NCBI RefSeq assembly: GCF_001729785.1
Contig: NZ_CP017183.1
Location: 1,736,001-1,800,000, forward strand
From: Enterobacter hormaechei subsp. xiangfangensis
GTDB taxonomy: Bacteria > Pseudomonadota > Gammaproteobacteria > Enterobacterales > Enterobacteriaceae
Direction: 5' to 3'
Length of the DNA stretch: 64,000 bases
Part shown: piece by piece, positions 35,151 to 47,872 of the stretch
Layout: each line of letters opens with the position of its first letter
Position numbering within the stretch: the stretch's first letter is position 1
Notes under the pieces: generated by a model
The model's database searches: none
What the model was told of the DNA's origin: nothing
Seen by the model: only the letters and a program-made list of their open reading frames with translations
Position numbers and translations under genes: made by a program

Positions 35151-36252
35151 CAGCCAGTACAACCTCCCAGCTTTCTACCCAGTTGATGACCATTTTCTGA
35201 TCCAGCGAGTGGTCGAAGTCCGGATCGTCCTCGTTAAAGAATTCGCTGACCATCACCATTTTACCGTTTTCCAGTTCGACCACGGATTCGAGGGTCATCC
35301 CTTTGTAGTTACGTTCGCGAACGTAACCGATCAGACCTTCGACGTCAGCCGTGTCGTGGATCTCATCAACGCGGAGATCTTCCGGACGCAGCAGGACGTT
35401 GAGCCTTTGCCCCTTTTCCACGGCAAAGTTCACCGTGATGTTGCATTCGCGGCCTTCCACGTTCGCGCGCACGCGCTGCTCGTCCAGACGCTCAATCACC
35501 GTGGCGTTGAAAATATTGATTTCACCAATGAAGCTGGCGACGAACAGGTTTTTCGGCTCTTCGTAAATTTCACGCGGGGTGCCATCCTGCTCAATCTTGC
35601 CGTCGCGCATCACCACGATACGGTCTGACATGGTCAGGGCTTCTTCCTGATCGTGCGTGACAAACACGAACGTAATGCCGAGCTTACGCTGAAGTGCTTT
35701 CAGCTCGTTCTGCATCTGCTTGCGCAGCTTGTAGTCCAGCGCGGAAAGGGATTCATCCAGCAGGAGCAGGCGAGGTTTGTTGACCACGGCGCGGGCAATG
35801 GCCACACGCTGCTGCTGACCACCGGAAAGTTGATGAGGCTTGCGCTGGGCGAATGCCTCCAGCTGCACCATGCGCAGGGCTTCGGTAACCCGAGGCGGGA
35901 TCTCGCTGGCCGGTGTTTTTTGCATCCGCAGGCCAAACGCCACGTTCTCAAACACGGTCATGTGCGGGAACAGGGCATAGCTCTGAAAGACGGTATTGAC
36001 GTGGCGATCTTCGGCAGGAACCTGGGTAATGTCCTGGTTCTCAAGATGGATATGGCCGTTATCGACGCTTTCCAGCCCGGCGATAAGGCGCAGGACGGTG
36101 GTTTTGCCGCAGCCGGAGGGGCCGAGCAGCGTGAGAAACTCACCGTCATTGATGGTCAGATTAAGGTCGGAAATGACATCTTTGCCATCGAAACTTTTAC
36201 GAATTCGTTCCAGTTGCACCAGCGGTGAAAGGGAACGGGGTTGTGTATTCAA
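35134..36252 (-). CDS. potA: Spermidine/putrescine ABC ATPase PotA (N-terminus shifted)
   Basis: PotA hydrolyses ATP for the PotABCD importer. The 372 residues include Walker [10 protein letters not shown], signature [14 protein letters not shown], Walker B LLLLDES, the H-loop FVTHDQ, and the C-terminal regulatory TOBE-like domain. The in-frame start available is a TTG at 36252 without a good ribosome site. The start expected from E. coli (ATG GGA CAG) is at 36269 with TGAGGCG in front of it, but it is out of frame by one base and ends after six codons. Either this strain uses the TTG or the A4 tract at about 36253-36256 contains an indel. Confidence 0.93.
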   Translation of the reverse strand: MNTQPRSLSPLVQLERIRKSFDGKDVISDLNLTINDGEFLTLLGPSGCGKTTVLRLIAGLESVDNGHIHLENQDITQVPAEDRHVNTVFQSYALFPHMTVFENVAFGLRMQKTPASEIPPRVTEALRMVQLEAFAQRKPHQLSGGQQQRVAIARAVVNKPRLLLLDESLSALDYKLRKQMQNELKALQRKLGITFVFVTHDQEEALTMSDRIVVMRDGKIEQDGTPREIYEEPKNLFVASFIGEINIFNATVIERLDEQRVRANVEGRECNITVNFAVEKGQRLNVLLRPEDLRVDEIHDTADVEGLIGYVRERNYKGMTLESVVELENGKMVMVSEFFNEDDPDFDHSLDQKMVINWVESWEVVLADEEHK

Positions 36253-36458
36253 TTTTCGCGCTGTCCCATATAGACGCCTCAGGCAGCAGACTGAAGCGGG
36301 GTTTGTGTATAACCACCTTGGTGACTCGTAATGAGGGCGGACATTCTACGGCAAACCCATTGAATCGCCAATCCTTCTCACTTATTCATAAGCTACATTT
36401 ATTAACGCAGAACGATATAAACGTAAAAAGTTCTCGTTTGCGGGATAAAAGTGACCTG

Positions 36459-36473
36459 ACGCAATATTTGCGT
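36459..36473. promoter_or_regulatory. Perfect palindrome upstream of pepT
   Basis: ACGCAATATTTGCGT is a 6-3-6 perfect inverted repeat 46 bp before pepT. It is not the FNR consensus; the binding protein is unknown. Its position would overlap the promoter or leader. Confidence 0.4.
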
Positions 36474-36519
36474 TTTGCTGCTTAATGATAATGTTGTCAC
36501 AAAAAGTGAGGGTGACTGC

Positions 36520-37743
36520 ATGGATAAACTACTTGAGCGTTTCTTACATTACGTTTCGCTGGATACCCAATCTAAGCCGGGGGTCCGACAGGTGCCAAGC
36601 ACCGAAGGCCAGTGGAAGCTGCTAAATCTGCTGAAAGAGCAGCTGGAGGCTATGGGGTTGGTTGACGTCACGCTCAGCGAAAAAGGGACCGTGATGGGAA
36701 CGCTGCCGGCGAATATTGACGGCAATATCCCGGCAATTGGCTTTATTTCTCATGTCGATACCTCACCTGATTTTAGCGGTAAACACGTTAATCCGCAGAT
36801 TGTTGAAAACTACCGCGGCGGTGATATAGCACTGGGCATTGGCGACGAAGTGCTGTCGCCAGTGATGTTCCCGGTACTGCATCAGCTGCTGGGGCAGACG
36901 TTAATCACCACCGACGGCAAAACCTTGCTGGGGGCCGATGACAAAGCGGGCATCGCCGAGATCATGACGGCGCTGGCGGTGCTGAAGGGCAAAAATATCC
37001 CGCATGGCGATATCCGCGTGGCCTTCACGCCGGATGAAGAGGTTGGAAAAGGCGCGAAACACTTTGACGTTGAGGCGTTTAACGCGCAATGGGCCTACAC
37101 CGTTGACGGTGGCGGCGTGGGTGAACTTGAGTATGAAAACTTCAACGCGGCATCGGTAACGATCAAAATCGTCGGGAATAACGTGCACCCGGGCTCTGCG
37201 AAAGGAGTGATGGTGAATGCATTGTCGCTGGCTGCGCGTATTCATGCGGAAGTGCCCGCCGAAGAGAGCCCGGAGATGACGGAAGGGTATGAGGGTTTTT
37301 ATCATCTGACCAGCATCAAGGGGACCGTGGACAGCGCGCAGATGCACTATATTGTCCGCGATTTCGACCGCAAAGCCTTTGAAGCGCGCAAGCGTAAGAT
37401 GATGGAGATCGCGAAAAAAGTCGGCAAGGGGCTACATCCGGATTGCTATATTGAGCTCATCATCGAAGACAGCTATTACAATATGCGCGAGAAGGTGATG
37501 GAACATCCGCACATTCTTGATATCGCCCAGCAGGCGATGCGCGATTGTGACATCGAGCCGGTGATGAAACCGATCCGTGGTGGAACCGATGGTTCACAGC
37601 TGTCGTTTATGGGCCTGCCGTGCCCGAACCTGTTTACCGGTGGATATAACTACCACGGCAAGCATGAGTTCGTGACGCTGGAAGGGATGGAGAAAGCGGT
37701 GCAGGTGATTGTGCGGATAGCGGAGTTAACCGCGAAGCGGTAA
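36520..37743 (+). CDS. pepT: Peptidase T (tripeptidase)
   Basis: PepT removes N-terminal residues from tripeptides in the cytosol. The start is the ATG at 36520 ([15 protein letters not shown]), after GAGGG; an upstream in-frame extension is unlike the family. The 407-residue protein is an M20 metallopeptidase with [10 protein letters not shown] (zinc His and catalytic Asp), LLGADDKAG (bridging Asp), PDEEVGKG (general base Glu) and KHEFVTLE (zinc His). It is divergent from potA, as in E. coli. Confidence 0.97.
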   Translation: MDKLLERFLHYVSLDTQSKPGVRQVPSTEGQWKLLNLLKEQLEAMGLVDVTLSEKGTVMGTLPANIDGNIPAIGFISHVDTSPDFSGKHVNPQIVENYRGGDIALGIGDEVLSPVMFPVLHQLLGQTLITTDGKTLLGADDKAGIAEIMTALAVLKGKNIPHGDIRVAFTPDEEVGKGAKHFDVEAFNAQWAYTVDGGGVGELEYENFNAASVTIKIVGNNVHPGSAKGVMVNALSLAARIHAEVPAEESPEMTEGYEGFYHLTSIKGTVDSAQMHYIVRDFDRKAFEARKRKMMEIAKKVGKGLHPDCYIELIIEDSYYNMREKVMEHPHILDIAQQAMRDCDIEPVMKPIRGGTDGSQLSFMGLPCPNLFTGGYNYHGKHEFVTLEGMEKAVQVIVRIAELTAKR

Positions 37744-37748
37744 AAAAA

Positions 37749-37823
37749 GCCCGGTGGCGCTTCGCTTACCGGGCCTACAGGAACGGCTTTTGTAGGCCGG
37801 GTAAGGCGTAGCTGCCACCCGGC
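37749..37823. repeat. REP pair (BIME) between pepT and roxA
   Basis: A REP unit (GCCCGGTGGCGCTTCGCTTA, from 37749) and its inverted partner (GTAGGCCGGGTAAGGCGTAG, from 37792) lie between convergent pepT and roxA, separated by a 13-bp linker. Same family as the pair at 11489-11557. Confidence 0.87.
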
Positions 37824-37835
37824 AAACATCATGGT

Positions 37836-38957
37836 TCAGTCCTCAAAAAACCAGTACCCGCTGTTAACCAGCGCGGCCAGCATGGCGAGGAAGGAGGGAT
37901 CGTCCAGCGCGTCGCCAAAGGTATCCGCAGTCAGCACCATATGGCTGGCAATCGCTTCCAGCGCCGGGCGATGCGGAGAGTCCAGGCGCTCGCCGTTGAC
38001 GAATACCTCTTCGCCAATGCGCAGTACACGTAATCCGCCCAGACGAACCAGCTTATCGCCCTGCTGGAGCGCATCATAAATTTCATCTGCCTGATAAGGC
38101 GGCTCTGGCGGTGCGACGTCCAGTTCGTGACGCGACTGGCTGATAAACTCGCCAAACCACTGTCTGAAGTGCTCCGGTTCGTTGATCAGATCCAGCATCA
38201 TCCCGCGCAGCTTATCCAGCTCCTCTGGCAGAATATCCGCCGGATGCTCACGCGCCGGAACGTCCGGATCGCTGTAACGGTAACTGCCCAGCTCACGCTG
38301 TAAAACATAGTCAGCAAATCCGCTGATCATCTCGCGCCCGCTTGGCGCGCGGAAACCAACCGAATAGTTCAGCGAGTTTTCCAGGGAATAACCTTCATGC
38401 GGGAAGCCCGGTGGGATATAAAGAATGTCACCTGGCTCCAGCTCTTCATCAATGATCCCTTCAAACGGATCAACCTGGAGCAGATCCGGGTGCGGGCAGT
38501 GCTGTTTCATTGGCACTTTTTCGCCCACGCGCCAGCGACGGCGACCGGTACCCTGAATGATAAACACGTCGTACTGATCCAGATGCGGACCCACGCCGCC
38601 ACCGGGAACGGAGAAGGAGATCATCAGATCGTCCATTCGCCAGTCTGGCAGGGCGCGGAAGGGACGCATTAAGGCTGCGGTAGGTTCGTGCCAGTTGTTG
38701 ACCGCCTGCACCAGTAAAGACCAGTTGTTTTCGCCCAGGTGATCGTAGCTTTCAAAGGGACCGTGGCTGACCTGCCATTTCCCGTCCTGGTGGCTTACCA
38801 GACGGCTGTCTACCTCGTTTTCCATCGCCAGACCAGCGAGTTCGTCAGGAGAAATAGGGTCGATAAAATTGCTGATCCCGCGTTTAAGAACGACCGGGCG
38901 TTTTTGCCAGTAACGTTCAATAAAGTCGGGCCAGTTAAGCGTTAATTGATAATCCAT
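37836..38957 (-). CDS. roxA: Ribosomal protein uL16 arginine 3-hydroxylase RoxA
   Basis: RoxA (YcfD) is a JmjC-type 2-oxoglutarate oxygenase that hydroxylates an arginine of ribosomal protein L16. The 373-residue protein carries the iron ligands His125 and Asp127 (PHLDQYDVF) and His187 (PPGFPHEGYS). Length equals the E. coli enzyme. The C-terminal winged-helix-like region is intact. It is followed by a BIME and faces pepT. Confidence 0.97.
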   Translation of the reverse strand: MDYQLTLNWPDFIERYWQKRPVVLKRGISNFIDPISPDELAGLAMENEVDSRLVSHQDGKWQVSHGPFESYDHLGENNWSLLVQAVNNWHEPTAALMRPFRALPDWRMDDLMISFSVPGGGVGPHLDQYDVFIIQGTGRRRWRVGEKVPMKQHCPHPDLLQVDPFEGIIDEELEPGDILYIPPGFPHEGYSLENSLNYSVGFRAPSGREMISGFADYVLQRELGSYRYSDPDVPAREHPADILPEELDKLRGMMLDLINEPEHFRQWFGEFISQSRHELDVAPPEPPYQADEIYDALQQGDKLVRLGGLRVLRIGEEVFVNGERLDSPHRPALEAIASHMVLTADTFGDALDDPSFLAMLAALVNSGYWFFED

Positions 38958-39048
38958 ATTTATGTATTCCGCAGGCTCTTACTGAGTCGGATTATAACGG
39001 AAGCCCCGCTCCCTGGCTGCGAGATCCGCGTATTTTTCACATTCCGGG

Positions 39049-40512
39049 TCAACTATCGTTCGATAAGGGATGCTGGCGGCCAAAAATGACTTCCATCCGG
39101 GCTCCGCCCAGCAAACTTTCACCGGTTTCAATCTTGCCCTCGTACTGATCGACTATTTCCCTGGCGACGGATAATCCGACGCCCTGGCCTGGCCGCAGCG
39201 TATCGGCGCGCTGGCCGCGATCGAACACTACTTCGCGTTTATTACGGGGAATGCCAGGACCATCATCCTCAACGATAATATGCAGTTCGTTATCCGTTAC
39301 CCGCGCGGAGACCTCGACAAACTCCAGACAATATTTGCAGGCGTTATCGAGCAGGTTTCCCATCACTTCCATAAAGTCATTCTTCTCGCCAACAAAGCTA
39401 ATTTCCGGTGAGATATCCAGACTGATGTTGACCCCTTTACGCTGGTACACCTTGTTCAGCGCCGAGGTGAGGTTATCCAGCAGCGGGGCTACCGGGTGCA
39501 GTTCACGGCTCAACAGGGCGCTTCCGGAGCGCATGCTCGCGCGGTGCAGGTAATAGCCGATCTGCTGTGAAATACGGCTGATTTGTTCCAGCATCACCGG
39601 CTCTGCATCATCCACGCTCATTTTCGAACTGCGCATGGAACGCAGGGTACTCTGCATCACCGCCAGCGGGGTTTTCAGGCTGTGCGTAAGGTCGGTGAGC
39701 GTCGTGCGATACTTGTCGTAGCGTTCACGTTCGCTTTTCAGCAGGCGGTTGAGGTTGCGCACCAGGCTGGTCAGTTCGCGCGTAGTTTCCGGGTTCAGCT
39801 TCTCGCGGTGATGTTCTTCCAGCTCGCGCACCTCTTTGGCAAGGGATTCAATCGGGCGGAGGCTCCACCATGCAGCAACCCACAGGAGAGGGATCACCAG
39901 CAGCAGGTTGGCAGCCAGAACATACACAAACCAGTTCCATACCATATATGAGCGTTTCAGCTCAACCGGGATGGTATCGATCACCACAATGGTTAACTGC
40001 GGCATGTTCAGGGTGGCGGGATAAAGGTTGATGGCCACAGAGTGGGTCATCTCCGTGTCGTCATCTTCGGCACGGATCTCATTAAGCTTGATCTGTAAGG
40101 CGCGATCGTCACGCAGCAGGCTGCTGGTGGAGTTGAGATCGGCTTCTATTTCATGAAAACCGTTGGTTTTCAGCCATTCCGGACGGATGCGCTTTTTCAG
40201 CCACGGGACATCGCGCTGGGCCCACAGCAATTTCCCTTTTTCATCGTAGATCAGCGCCAGCGTCGGGCTCTGCTGATTCAGGTTTTCCGGCATCTCGACG
40301 GTGATTCGGTTGTTCTCCCACTTCGCCAGGGTATAAAACAGGTTACTTTCGCCGCGAAGCAGGCGGAAGGTGGTTTTATCGAAGCTCACGCTATACCCGA
40401 CCAGCGCCACCATCCCGTAAGAGAGCGACAGCACCAGCACGACGGCGGCGGTTGCCAGCAAAAAGCGAACCCGCAGCGAAAGGGGTAAAATGTGACGCAA
40501 AATCCCTTTCAT
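39049..40512 (-). CDS. phoQ: Sensor histidine kinase PhoQ
   Basis: PhoQ senses low magnesium, acid and cationic peptides and phosphorylates PhoP. The 487-residue protein has two membrane helices (about 17-38 and 192-215), a periplasmic PAS-like domain with the acidic patch [12 protein letters not shown] (residues about 144-155), a HAMP segment, and the H-box [11 protein letters not shown] with His277. The N box ([10 protein letters not shown]) and G boxes ([17 protein letters not shown]) are intact. The phoP stop touches its start, so the operon is phoPQ. Confidence 0.97.
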   Translation of the reverse strand: MKGILRHILPLSLRVRFLLATAAVVLVLSLSYGMVALVGYSVSFDKTTFRLLRGESNLFYTLAKWENNRITVEMPENLNQQSPTLALIYDEKGKLLWAQRDVPWLKKRIRPEWLKTNGFHEIEADLNSTSSLLRDDRALQIKLNEIRAEDDDTEMTHSVAINLYPATLNMPQLTIVVIDTIPVELKRSYMVWNWFVYVLAANLLLVIPLLWVAAWWSLRPIESLAKEVRELEEHHREKLNPETTRELTSLVRNLNRLLKSERERYDKYRTTLTDLTHSLKTPLAVMQSTLRSMRSSKMSVDDAEPVMLEQISRISQQIGYYLHRASMRSGSALLSRELHPVAPLLDNLTSALNKVYQRKGVNISLDISPEISFVGEKNDFMEVMGNLLDNACKYCLEFVEVSARVTDNELHIIVEDDGPGIPRNKREVVFDRGQRADTLRPGQGVGLSVAREIVDQYEGKIETGESLLGGARMEVIFGRQHPLSNDS

Positions 40513-41184
40513 TTAGCGTAATTCAAACAGGTAACCCTGACCACGCACGGTGGTGATCACGTCATGCGGGTACTGCGCCTGAATTTTTTTACGCAGGCGG
40601 CCCATCAGCACGTCAATGGTGTGGCTTTCGCGCAGTTCGGCATCCGGATAGAGCTGAAGCATCAGAGAATCTTTGCTCACCACTTTACCGTTGTTACGGA
40701 TCAGCGTTTCCATGATGGTGTATTCGAATGCGGTCAGCTTGATCACTTCATCATTAATAGAAAATTCGCGGCGGGAGAGATCCACCTGGAATGGCGGCAG
40801 AGAGATCACCTGCGACGCCAGCCCGCTGTTGCGGCGCAGAAGCGCCTGCATACGCGCGGCGACTTCTTCAATATGGAAGGGTTTAGTCACGTAGTCATCC
40901 GCGCCAGCGCTCAGGACTTCAACCTTGTCCTGCCAGCCTTCACGGGCAGTTAGCACCAGCACCGGCAGGGAAACGTCATGGCTACGCCAGCGGCGGATAA
41001 GGGACAATCCGTCTTCATCCGGTAGCCCTAAATCGACAATGGCGATGTCCGGCAGGTGTTCATTGAGATAATAATCGGCCTCTTTTGCGTCTTCAGCATC
41101 GTCCACCTGATGACCCATCTCCTGAAGTTGAACTTTCAGGTGATGACGTAGCAATGCGTTATCCTCAACAACCAGTACGCGCAT
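40513..41184 (-). CDS. phoP: Response regulator PhoP
   Basis: PhoP activates envelope-remodelling and magnesium-transport genes. Three ATG codons occur in tandem; I chose the third (41184, [10 protein letters not shown]), which matches E. coli and leaves 8 bases after GGGAG. The 223-residue protein has the phospho-acceptor Asp51, a switch segment VLVLTAR, Lys in DDYVTKPFH, and an OmpR-type winged helix ending [13 protein letters not shown]. Confidence 0.97.
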   Translation of the reverse strand: MRVLVVEDNALLRHHLKVQLQEMGHQVDDAEDAKEADYYLNEHLPDIAIVDLGLPDEDGLSLIRRWRSHDVSLPVLVLTAREGWQDKVEVLSAGADDYVTKPFHIEEVAARMQALLRRNSGLASQVISLPPFQVDLSRREFSINDEVIKLTAFEYTIMETLIRNNGKVVSKDSLMLQLYPDAELRESHTIDVLMGRLRKKIQAQYPHDVITTVRGQGYLFELR

Positions 41185-41578
41185 CATCATTTCTCCCTTT
41201 ATAAATGGTATGAATAGTTTAACGCTGATTATTCAGGTTGACACCAGCGCGATGAAATTAAATGATTTTTTTGCATGCTCCAGAACACAGGGGGCATGAC
41301 GCCAGGCGCGGGTAATATAAACGGACTTGTTTTCGCAAGCTTCTGCAATCCGGATAAAACAGCCATCCGTTTATGAAATGTTGAAGGCGAGTCGCTTTTT
41401 TGACAGAAGGGTCACGCCAGTTTTGTAAAGATTGCCCTTTTTTTTGTAAGGATGTTCTCACTATGTCTGCCTTTGTCTACGATTATTTTATGGTGCGAAA
41501 TTAGATTTGCATAAGATGTGCCAGAAAAGCAGCATTTTTACACGACAAAACAGCAATATAGCGAGTAAAGAGGGTTTT
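41185..41578. other. phoP upstream intergenic region
   Basis: A 394-bp region between divergent phoP and the ORF at 41579. Near phoP, the plus strand reads GTTTA-N5-GATTA at 41217-41231, the 11-bp spacing of PhoP half-sites but inverted and with one mismatch. The middle has a T-rich stretch at about 41440. I see no additional gene with a convincing start. Confidence 0.5.
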
Positions 41579-41971
41579 ATGGAATGGAAGGTTGTTGAGA
41601 CTATTGCGAGCCCGGAAAGCGGAACTATCTTTTGCAAAGTTGAAACACAGTATGGCCTGAATTATATCCTGTGGTTAAAGGGAGATTATTACGTTCGTAC
41701 AGGTGAAATCATCACCACCTCAAACCAGGGGATCCTGATTAACGATCGACGCCGTAGAGTATGGATAGCGCAGGCAATGCCCTTTACATCCATAGGCTGG
41801 ATGGGGTTCAAACAGAAAAACGCGTGTCCAGGCAACCGGCAAGAGATGGATCGTCCGTGCACGGCTGAAACCCCGTGCCAGTTCAAACTGTGCCCGTTCG
41901 GCTTAAAACGATATATTCCGGAAAGTTATTCCACGACGAAAATTAACAACCATCCTGACGGCAGGCTTTAA
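41579..41971 (+). CDS. Uncharacterised Cys-containing protein beside phoP
   Basis: I do not recognise this gene. It has a good ribosome site (AAAGAGGG) before ATG 41579; a longer in-frame start adds 24 residues without support. The 130-residue product is soluble with no signal peptide. It starts with an aromatic, beta-rich half (about 1-70, GEIITTSNQGILINDRRRRV). The second half contains a cysteine cluster, C-P-G-N then C-x5-C-x4-C (RPCTAETPCQFKLCPFG), which could bind zinc or an Fe-S centre. It is divergent from phoP and might share its control region. It is absent at this place in E. coli K-12 as far as I recall. Confidence 0.7.
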   Translation: MEWKVVETIASPESGTIFCKVETQYGLNYILWLKGDYYVRTGEIITTSNQGILINDRRRRVWIAQAMPFTSIGWMGFKQKNACPGNRQEMDRPCTAETPCQFKLCPFGLKRYIPESYSTTKINNHPDGRL

Positions 41972-42019
41972 TCCCGGCAAAACAGGTAATGTGACGTGAA
42001 AACATCAACTCGATGATGA

Positions 42020-42050
42020 AAAACAGCCCCCTTTCCGGGTGGAAAGGGGG
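42020..42050 (-). terminator. purB operon terminator
   Basis: Perfect 10-bp stem CCCCCTTTCC / GGAAAGGGGG with a 4-base loop; on the minus strand it is followed by CTGTTTTTC. It lies 8 bp after the purB stop. Confidence 0.88.
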
Positions 42051-42057
42051 AAGGCGA

Positions 42058-44077
<2,020 letters not shown>

Positions 44078-44104
44078 ACGGTCTCCTTTATGTGTGCAAA
44101 CGGT

Positions 44105-45217
44105 TTAAACAGCAGGCAGCGGCAGGCGCTGTTCAATGATCCCACCGCCGAGGCAAATTTCGCCGCTGTAGAAAACAGCAGACTGGCCAGGGGTAACGGC
44201 GGAAACCGGCTCGTCGAAACGCACGTCAATGCGATCGTCATCCAGTGCGGTTACGGTGCAAGGGATGTCCGTCTGGCGATAGCGCGTTTTCACTGTGCAG
44301 CGCAGCGTGCCTTCCAGCGGCTCGCGATCGACCCAGTGCAGCTGTTGCGCGATCAGTCCAACGGACATCAGGCGCGGGTGGTCGTGACCCTGAGCCACAA
44401 CCAGAATATTGTTTTCGACGTCTTTGTCGACCACATACCACGGATCTTCGCTGCCCTCTTTGGTGCCGCCGATACCCAGACCTTTACGCTGGCCGAGAGT
44501 GTGGTACATCAGTCCCTGGTGCTGACCAATCTCATCACCGTCAACGGTGACGATTTTGCCCGGCTGTGCAGGCAGGTAGCGCCCCAGGAACTCGCGGAAT
44601 TTACGCTCGCCGATAAAACAAATACCGGTGGAGTCTTTTTTCTTCGCGGTGATCAGATCCAGATCTTCAGCAATCTTACGCACTTCCGGCTTTTCCAGCT
44701 CGCCGACCGGGAACAGACTTTGGGCAATCTGTTCGTGGCTCAGCGTATAGAGGAAGTAGCTCTGATCTTTATTGCCGTCCAGGCCGCGCAGCAGCTGGCT
44801 TTTGCCATTCACATCCGCGCGACGCACGTAGTGGCCAGTCGCAATGTAGTCTGCGCCCAGGTCTTCCGCAGCGAATTCCAGGAAGGCTTTAAATTTGATC
44901 TCTTTGTTGCACAGGATATCCGGGTTTGGCGTGCGGCCCGCTTTGTACTCTTCGAGGAAGAGTTCAAAAACGTTGTCCCAGTATTCTGCGGCAAAGTTAA
45001 CGGTGTGCAGTTCGATGCCGAGCTTATCGCACACGGCCTGCGCATCGGCGAGATCCGCAGCGGCAGTGCAGTATTCCTCGCCATCGTCTTCCTCCCAGTT
45101 CTTCATGAACAGGCCCTCCACCTTATAGCCCTGTTGCTGCAACAGGTAGGCGGAAACGGAGGAATCGACACCGCCGGACATGCCGACGATTACTTTTTTC
45201 TGGCTGTTATCTGACAT
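44105..45217 (-). CDS. mnmA: tRNA-specific 2-thiouridylase MnmA
   Basis: MnmA thiolates U34 of tRNAs for Lys, Glu and Gln, receiving sulfur via TusE. The start is ATG 45217 ([16 protein letters not shown]); the frame continues 49 codons upstream into nudJ but without support. The 370-residue enzyme has the PP-loop [11 protein letters not shown] and the two catalytic cysteines in [12 protein letters not shown] and STGICFIGE. It is followed by hflD after 27 bp. Confidence 0.97.
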   Translation of the reverse strand: MSDNSQKKVIVGMSGGVDSSVSAYLLQQQGYKVEGLFMKNWEEDDGEEYCTAAADLADAQAVCDKLGIELHTVNFAAEYWDNVFELFLEEYKAGRTPNPDILCNKEIKFKAFLEFAAEDLGADYIATGHYVRRADVNGKSQLLRGLDGNKDQSYFLYTLSHEQIAQSLFPVGELEKPEVRKIAEDLDLITAKKKDSTGICFIGERKFREFLGRYLPAQPGKIVTVDGDEIGQHQGLMYHTLGQRKGLGIGGTKEGSEDPWYVVDKDVENNILVVAQGHDHPRLMSVGLIAQQLHWVDREPLEGTLRCTVKTRYRQTDIPCTVTALDDDRIDVRFDEPVSAVTPGQSAVFYSGEICLGGGIIEQRLPLPAV

Positions 45218-45257
45218 GGAATACTCACGACATTGAACTTCAAGGCGGCGTATTCTA

Positions 45258-45731
45258 TCACGCCCCCCCACCATTGACACCCTCTGTAAACGGCCAGTTA
45301 AATTCTGCAATGACATCCAGCGGCAGGCGCGCCGTAGACTGCCAGCAGCGGATGCTTTCCGCAACCAGTGGCGAGCGCAGGTTTGGCGCGTTCAGGATCT
45401 CGTCTGCGGTCACCCACAGGCAGCGATCGATATCGTCGTCGTGCGGTTCAGTGGGGCACGTTTCGTTAAGCTCAACGGCGAATAAAAAGCGCAGGAAAGG
45501 CGTCTGGTCAGGCGCTATCCACTGATGCATACGGATAAAGTGCTGCGGTTCGGCGCGGATACCCGTCTCTTCCCAGAGCTCGCGTTTCGCTGCCTGCAAT
45601 AAGGTTTCATTGGCTTCAAGATGCCCGGCTGGCTGGTTCCACAGCGCTTTGCCGTTAATGGTCTCTTCCACCACCAGGAATTTCCCCTGCGCGTGGACCA
45701 CGCAGGCGACCGTAACATGAGGTTTAAACAT
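45258..45731 (-). CDS. nudJ: Nudix phosphatase NudJ
   Basis: NudJ (YmfB) hydrolyses thiamine-pyrimidine pyrophosphates and nucleoside di/triphosphates. The 157-residue protein carries a complete Nudix box, [20 protein letters not shown] and TGI, with the metal-binding glutamates. Its ATG overlaps the rluE stop by one base, so the two genes are coupled. The C-terminus is slightly variable and ends in GGGA. Confidence 0.95.
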   Translation of the reverse strand: MFKPHVTVACVVHAQGKFLVVEETINGKALWNQPAGHLEANETLLQAAKRELWEETGIRAEPQHFIRMHQWIAPDQTPFLRFLFAVELNETCPTEPHDDDIDRCLWVTADEILNAPNLRSPLVAESIRCWQSTARLPLDVIAEFNWPFTEGVNGGGA

Positions 45732-46393
45732 CAGTTCTCCTTAGGGGTAACATCCCGCCATTCCCCGTTTGCCAGCGAGTCCAGCGTATAGCTGCCCATG
45801 GCGTAGCGAATGAGTCGCAGGGTAGGGAAGCCCACATGCGCAGTCATGCGCCTGACCTGTCGGTTGCGGCCTTCATAAAGGGTGATTTTAAGCCAGCTGG
45901 TAGGAATGGATTTACGCTCACGAATCGGCGGGTTGCGCGGCCACAGCCACTCGGGTTCATTCACACGTTCAATACCAGCCGGCAGGGTGGGACCGTCGTT
46001 CAGCGTTACGCCGTTGCGCAGCTTTGCCAGCGACGCGTCGTCCGGCTCGCCTTCAACCTGCACATAGTAAATTTTTCCGGTACGTTTGCCCGGCTGAGTA
46101 AGCCTGGCCTGGAGCACGCCGTCATTGGTAAGGACCAGCAGCCCCTCGCTGTCGCGATCCAGGCGTCCCGCTGCGTAGACTCCCTGTACGGGGATAAAGT
46201 CCTTCAGCGTGCTGCGCCCGGCCTCGTCGGTAAACTGCGGCAATACATCGTAGGGTTTATTGAACAGTATGACCCGCGTTGGCTGGGGTTCTGGCGTTCT
46301 TCTGGTGGCTTGTCGTGAGCTGAATCGCTCAACCCGGTGTTTTCTAAAAGAAGTTTTCGTCATGGTATTTTCAGGCGTTATCAATTGCCGCAT
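45731..46393 (-). CDS. rluE: 23S rRNA pseudouridine(2457) synthase RluE
   Basis: RluE makes pseudouridine 2457 in 23S rRNA. The 220-residue protein is an RsuA-type synthase without an S4 domain. The catalytic Asp is in [17 protein letters not shown], and the KLL-type motif [20 protein letters not shown] is intact. The basic N-terminus (about 1-40) is as in E. coli. It is divergent from icd, with 117 bp between them for both promoters. Confidence 0.96.
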   Translation of the reverse strand: MRQLITPENTMTKTSFRKHRVERFSSRQATRRTPEPQPTRVILFNKPYDVLPQFTDEAGRSTLKDFIPVQGVYAAGRLDRDSEGLLVLTNDGVLQARLTQPGKRTGKIYYVQVEGEPDDASLAKLRNGVTLNDGPTLPAGIERVNEPEWLWPRNPPIRERKSIPTSWLKITLYEGRNRQVRRMTAHVGFPTLRLIRYAMGSYTLDSLANGEWRDVTPKEN

Positions 46394-46510
46394 TATAGCC
46401 TAATAACGAAGACCTTTCATGGCGTCGGACAATCAGGTACTATCGGAAGGCTCATTACAATTTATTAACATAAGATCAGTAACAACCAGAAGCGCTCGAA
46501 GGAGAGGTTA

Positions 46511-47761
46511 ATGGAAAGCAAAGTAGTTGTTCCGGCGGAAGGTAAAAAGATCACCCTGCAAAACGGCAAGATTAACGTTCCTCACAACCCGATTATCCCG
46601 TTCATCGAAGGTGACGGTATCGGTGTAGACGTTACCCCGGCGATGCTGAAAGTGGTTGATGCCGCTGTTGAGAAAGCCTACAAAGGCGAGCGTAAAATTT
46701 CCTGGATGGAAATTTACACCGGTGAAAAATCCACTCAAGTTTATGGCCAGGACGTCTGGCTGCCAGCCGAAACGCTGGACCTGATCCGCGACTATCGCGT
46801 TGCTATCAAAGGCCCTCTGACCACGCCAGTTGGCGGCGGCATTCGCTCCCTGAACGTGGCGCTGCGTCAGGAACTGGATCTGTATGTGTGTCTGCGTCCG
46901 GTGCGTTACTACCAGGGCACCCCAAGCCCAGTTAAGCACCCGGAACTGACCGACATGGTTATCTTCCGTGAAAACTCTGAAGACATCTACGCGGGTATCG
47001 AATGGAAAGCGGACTCTGCTGACGCAGAAAAAGTGATTAAATTCCTGCGCGAAGAGATGGGCGTGAAGAAAATTCGCTTCCCTGAGCATTGCGGCATCGG
47101 CATCAAGCCGTGCTCCGAAGAAGGGACCAAGCGTCTGGTGCGTGCCGCCATCGAATACGCTATCACCAACGATCGTGACTCTGTGACCCTGGTGCACAAA
47201 GGCAATATCATGAAGTTCACCGAAGGCGCGTTCAAAGACTGGGGCTACCAGCTGGCGACCGAAGAGTTCGGCGGTGAACTGATCGACGGCGGCCCATGGC
47301 AGAAAATTAAGAACCCGAACACCGGTAAAGAGATCATCATTAAAGATGTGATTGCCGATGCGTTCCTGCAACAGATCCTGCTGCGTCCTGCTGAGTATGA
47401 CGTGATCGCCTGTATGAACCTGAATGGTGACTACATCTCCGATGCGCTGGCAGCACAGGTGGGTGGTATCGGTATCGCCCCGGGCGCGAACATCGGTGAC
47501 GAGTGCGCCCTGTTCGAAGCCACTCACGGTACTGCACCGAAATACGCAGGCCAGGATAAAGTCAACCCAGGCTCTATCATTCTGTCCGCAGAGATGATGC
47601 TGCGTCATATGGAATGGTTCGAAGCCGCAGACCTGATCGTTAAGGGTATGGAAGGCGCTATTAACGCGAAAACCGTCACCTATGACTTTGAACGTCTGAT
47701 GGAAGGCGCTAAGCTGCTGAAATGCTCAGAGTTTGGCGACGCGATTATCGCGAACATGTAA
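46511..47761 (+). CDS. icd: NADP-dependent isocitrate dehydrogenase
   Basis: Icd converts isocitrate to 2-oxoglutarate in the TCA cycle. The 416-residue protein matches E. coli Icd; Ser113 in [10 protein letters not shown] is the site phosphorylated by AceK. The catalytic Lys and Tyr region, YCS-like NADP loop and [17 protein letters not shown] are all present. The start follows AGGAGAGG. Phage 21 and e14 integrate in the 3' end of icd, and a prophage begins just downstream here. The gene is complete, but its last roughly 165 bp could be prophage-supplied; the variant residues MEWFE near residue 370 would be the place to check. Confidence 0.98.
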   Translation: MESKVVVPAEGKKITLQNGKINVPHNPIIPFIEGDGIGVDVTPAMLKVVDAAVEKAYKGERKISWMEIYTGEKSTQVYGQDVWLPAETLDLIRDYRVAIKGPLTTPVGGGIRSLNVALRQELDLYVCLRPVRYYQGTPSPVKHPELTDMVIFRENSEDIYAGIEWKADSADAEKVIKFLREEMGVKKIRFPEHCGIGIKPCSEEGTKRLVRAAIEYAITNDRDSVTLVHKGNIMKFTEGAFKDWGYQLATEEFGGELIDGGPWQKIKNPNTGKEIIIKDVIADAFLQQILLRPAEYDVIACMNLNGDYISDALAAQVGGIGIAPGANIGDECALFEATHGTAPKYAGQDKVNPGSIILSAEMMLRHMEWFEAADLIVKGMEGAINAKTVTYDFERLMEGAKLLKCSEFGDAIIANM

Positions 47762-47784
47762 TCCAATTGCTGGATTAAACAAGA

Positions 47785-47815
47785 ACGGGAGCCGAATGGT
47801 TCCCGTTTTTATTAT
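47785..47815 (+). terminator. icd terminator
   Basis: Stem ACGGGAGCC / GGTTCCCGT (one G-T pair) with GAAT loop and a five-T run, 24 bp beyond the icd stop. Confidence 0.9.
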
Positions 47816-47829
47816 TAGTTTTCTAACAG

Positions 47830-47862
47830 TTATCAAAATTTTATCAAAACGATTTATCAAAA
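47830..47862. repeat. Three direct TTATCAAAA repeats
   Basis: TTATCAAAA occurs at 47830-47838, 47841-47849 and 47854-47862, ending 10 bp before the start of the next ORF. The heptamer TTATCAA is also the arm of the prophage cro/repressor operator at 53598-53616. The array could be repressor half-sites or integrase arm sites. Confidence 0.55.
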
Positions 47863-47872
47863 TGAGGTCACT

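Noticed and set aside
41217..41231. PhoP box upstream of phoP
   Set aside because: GTTTA-N5-GATTA has the right spacing but is inverted relative to phoP and has one mismatch; kept only as a remark.
44090..45214. 374-codon plus-strand frame opposite mnmA
   Set aside because: Shadow of mnmA without a ribosome site.
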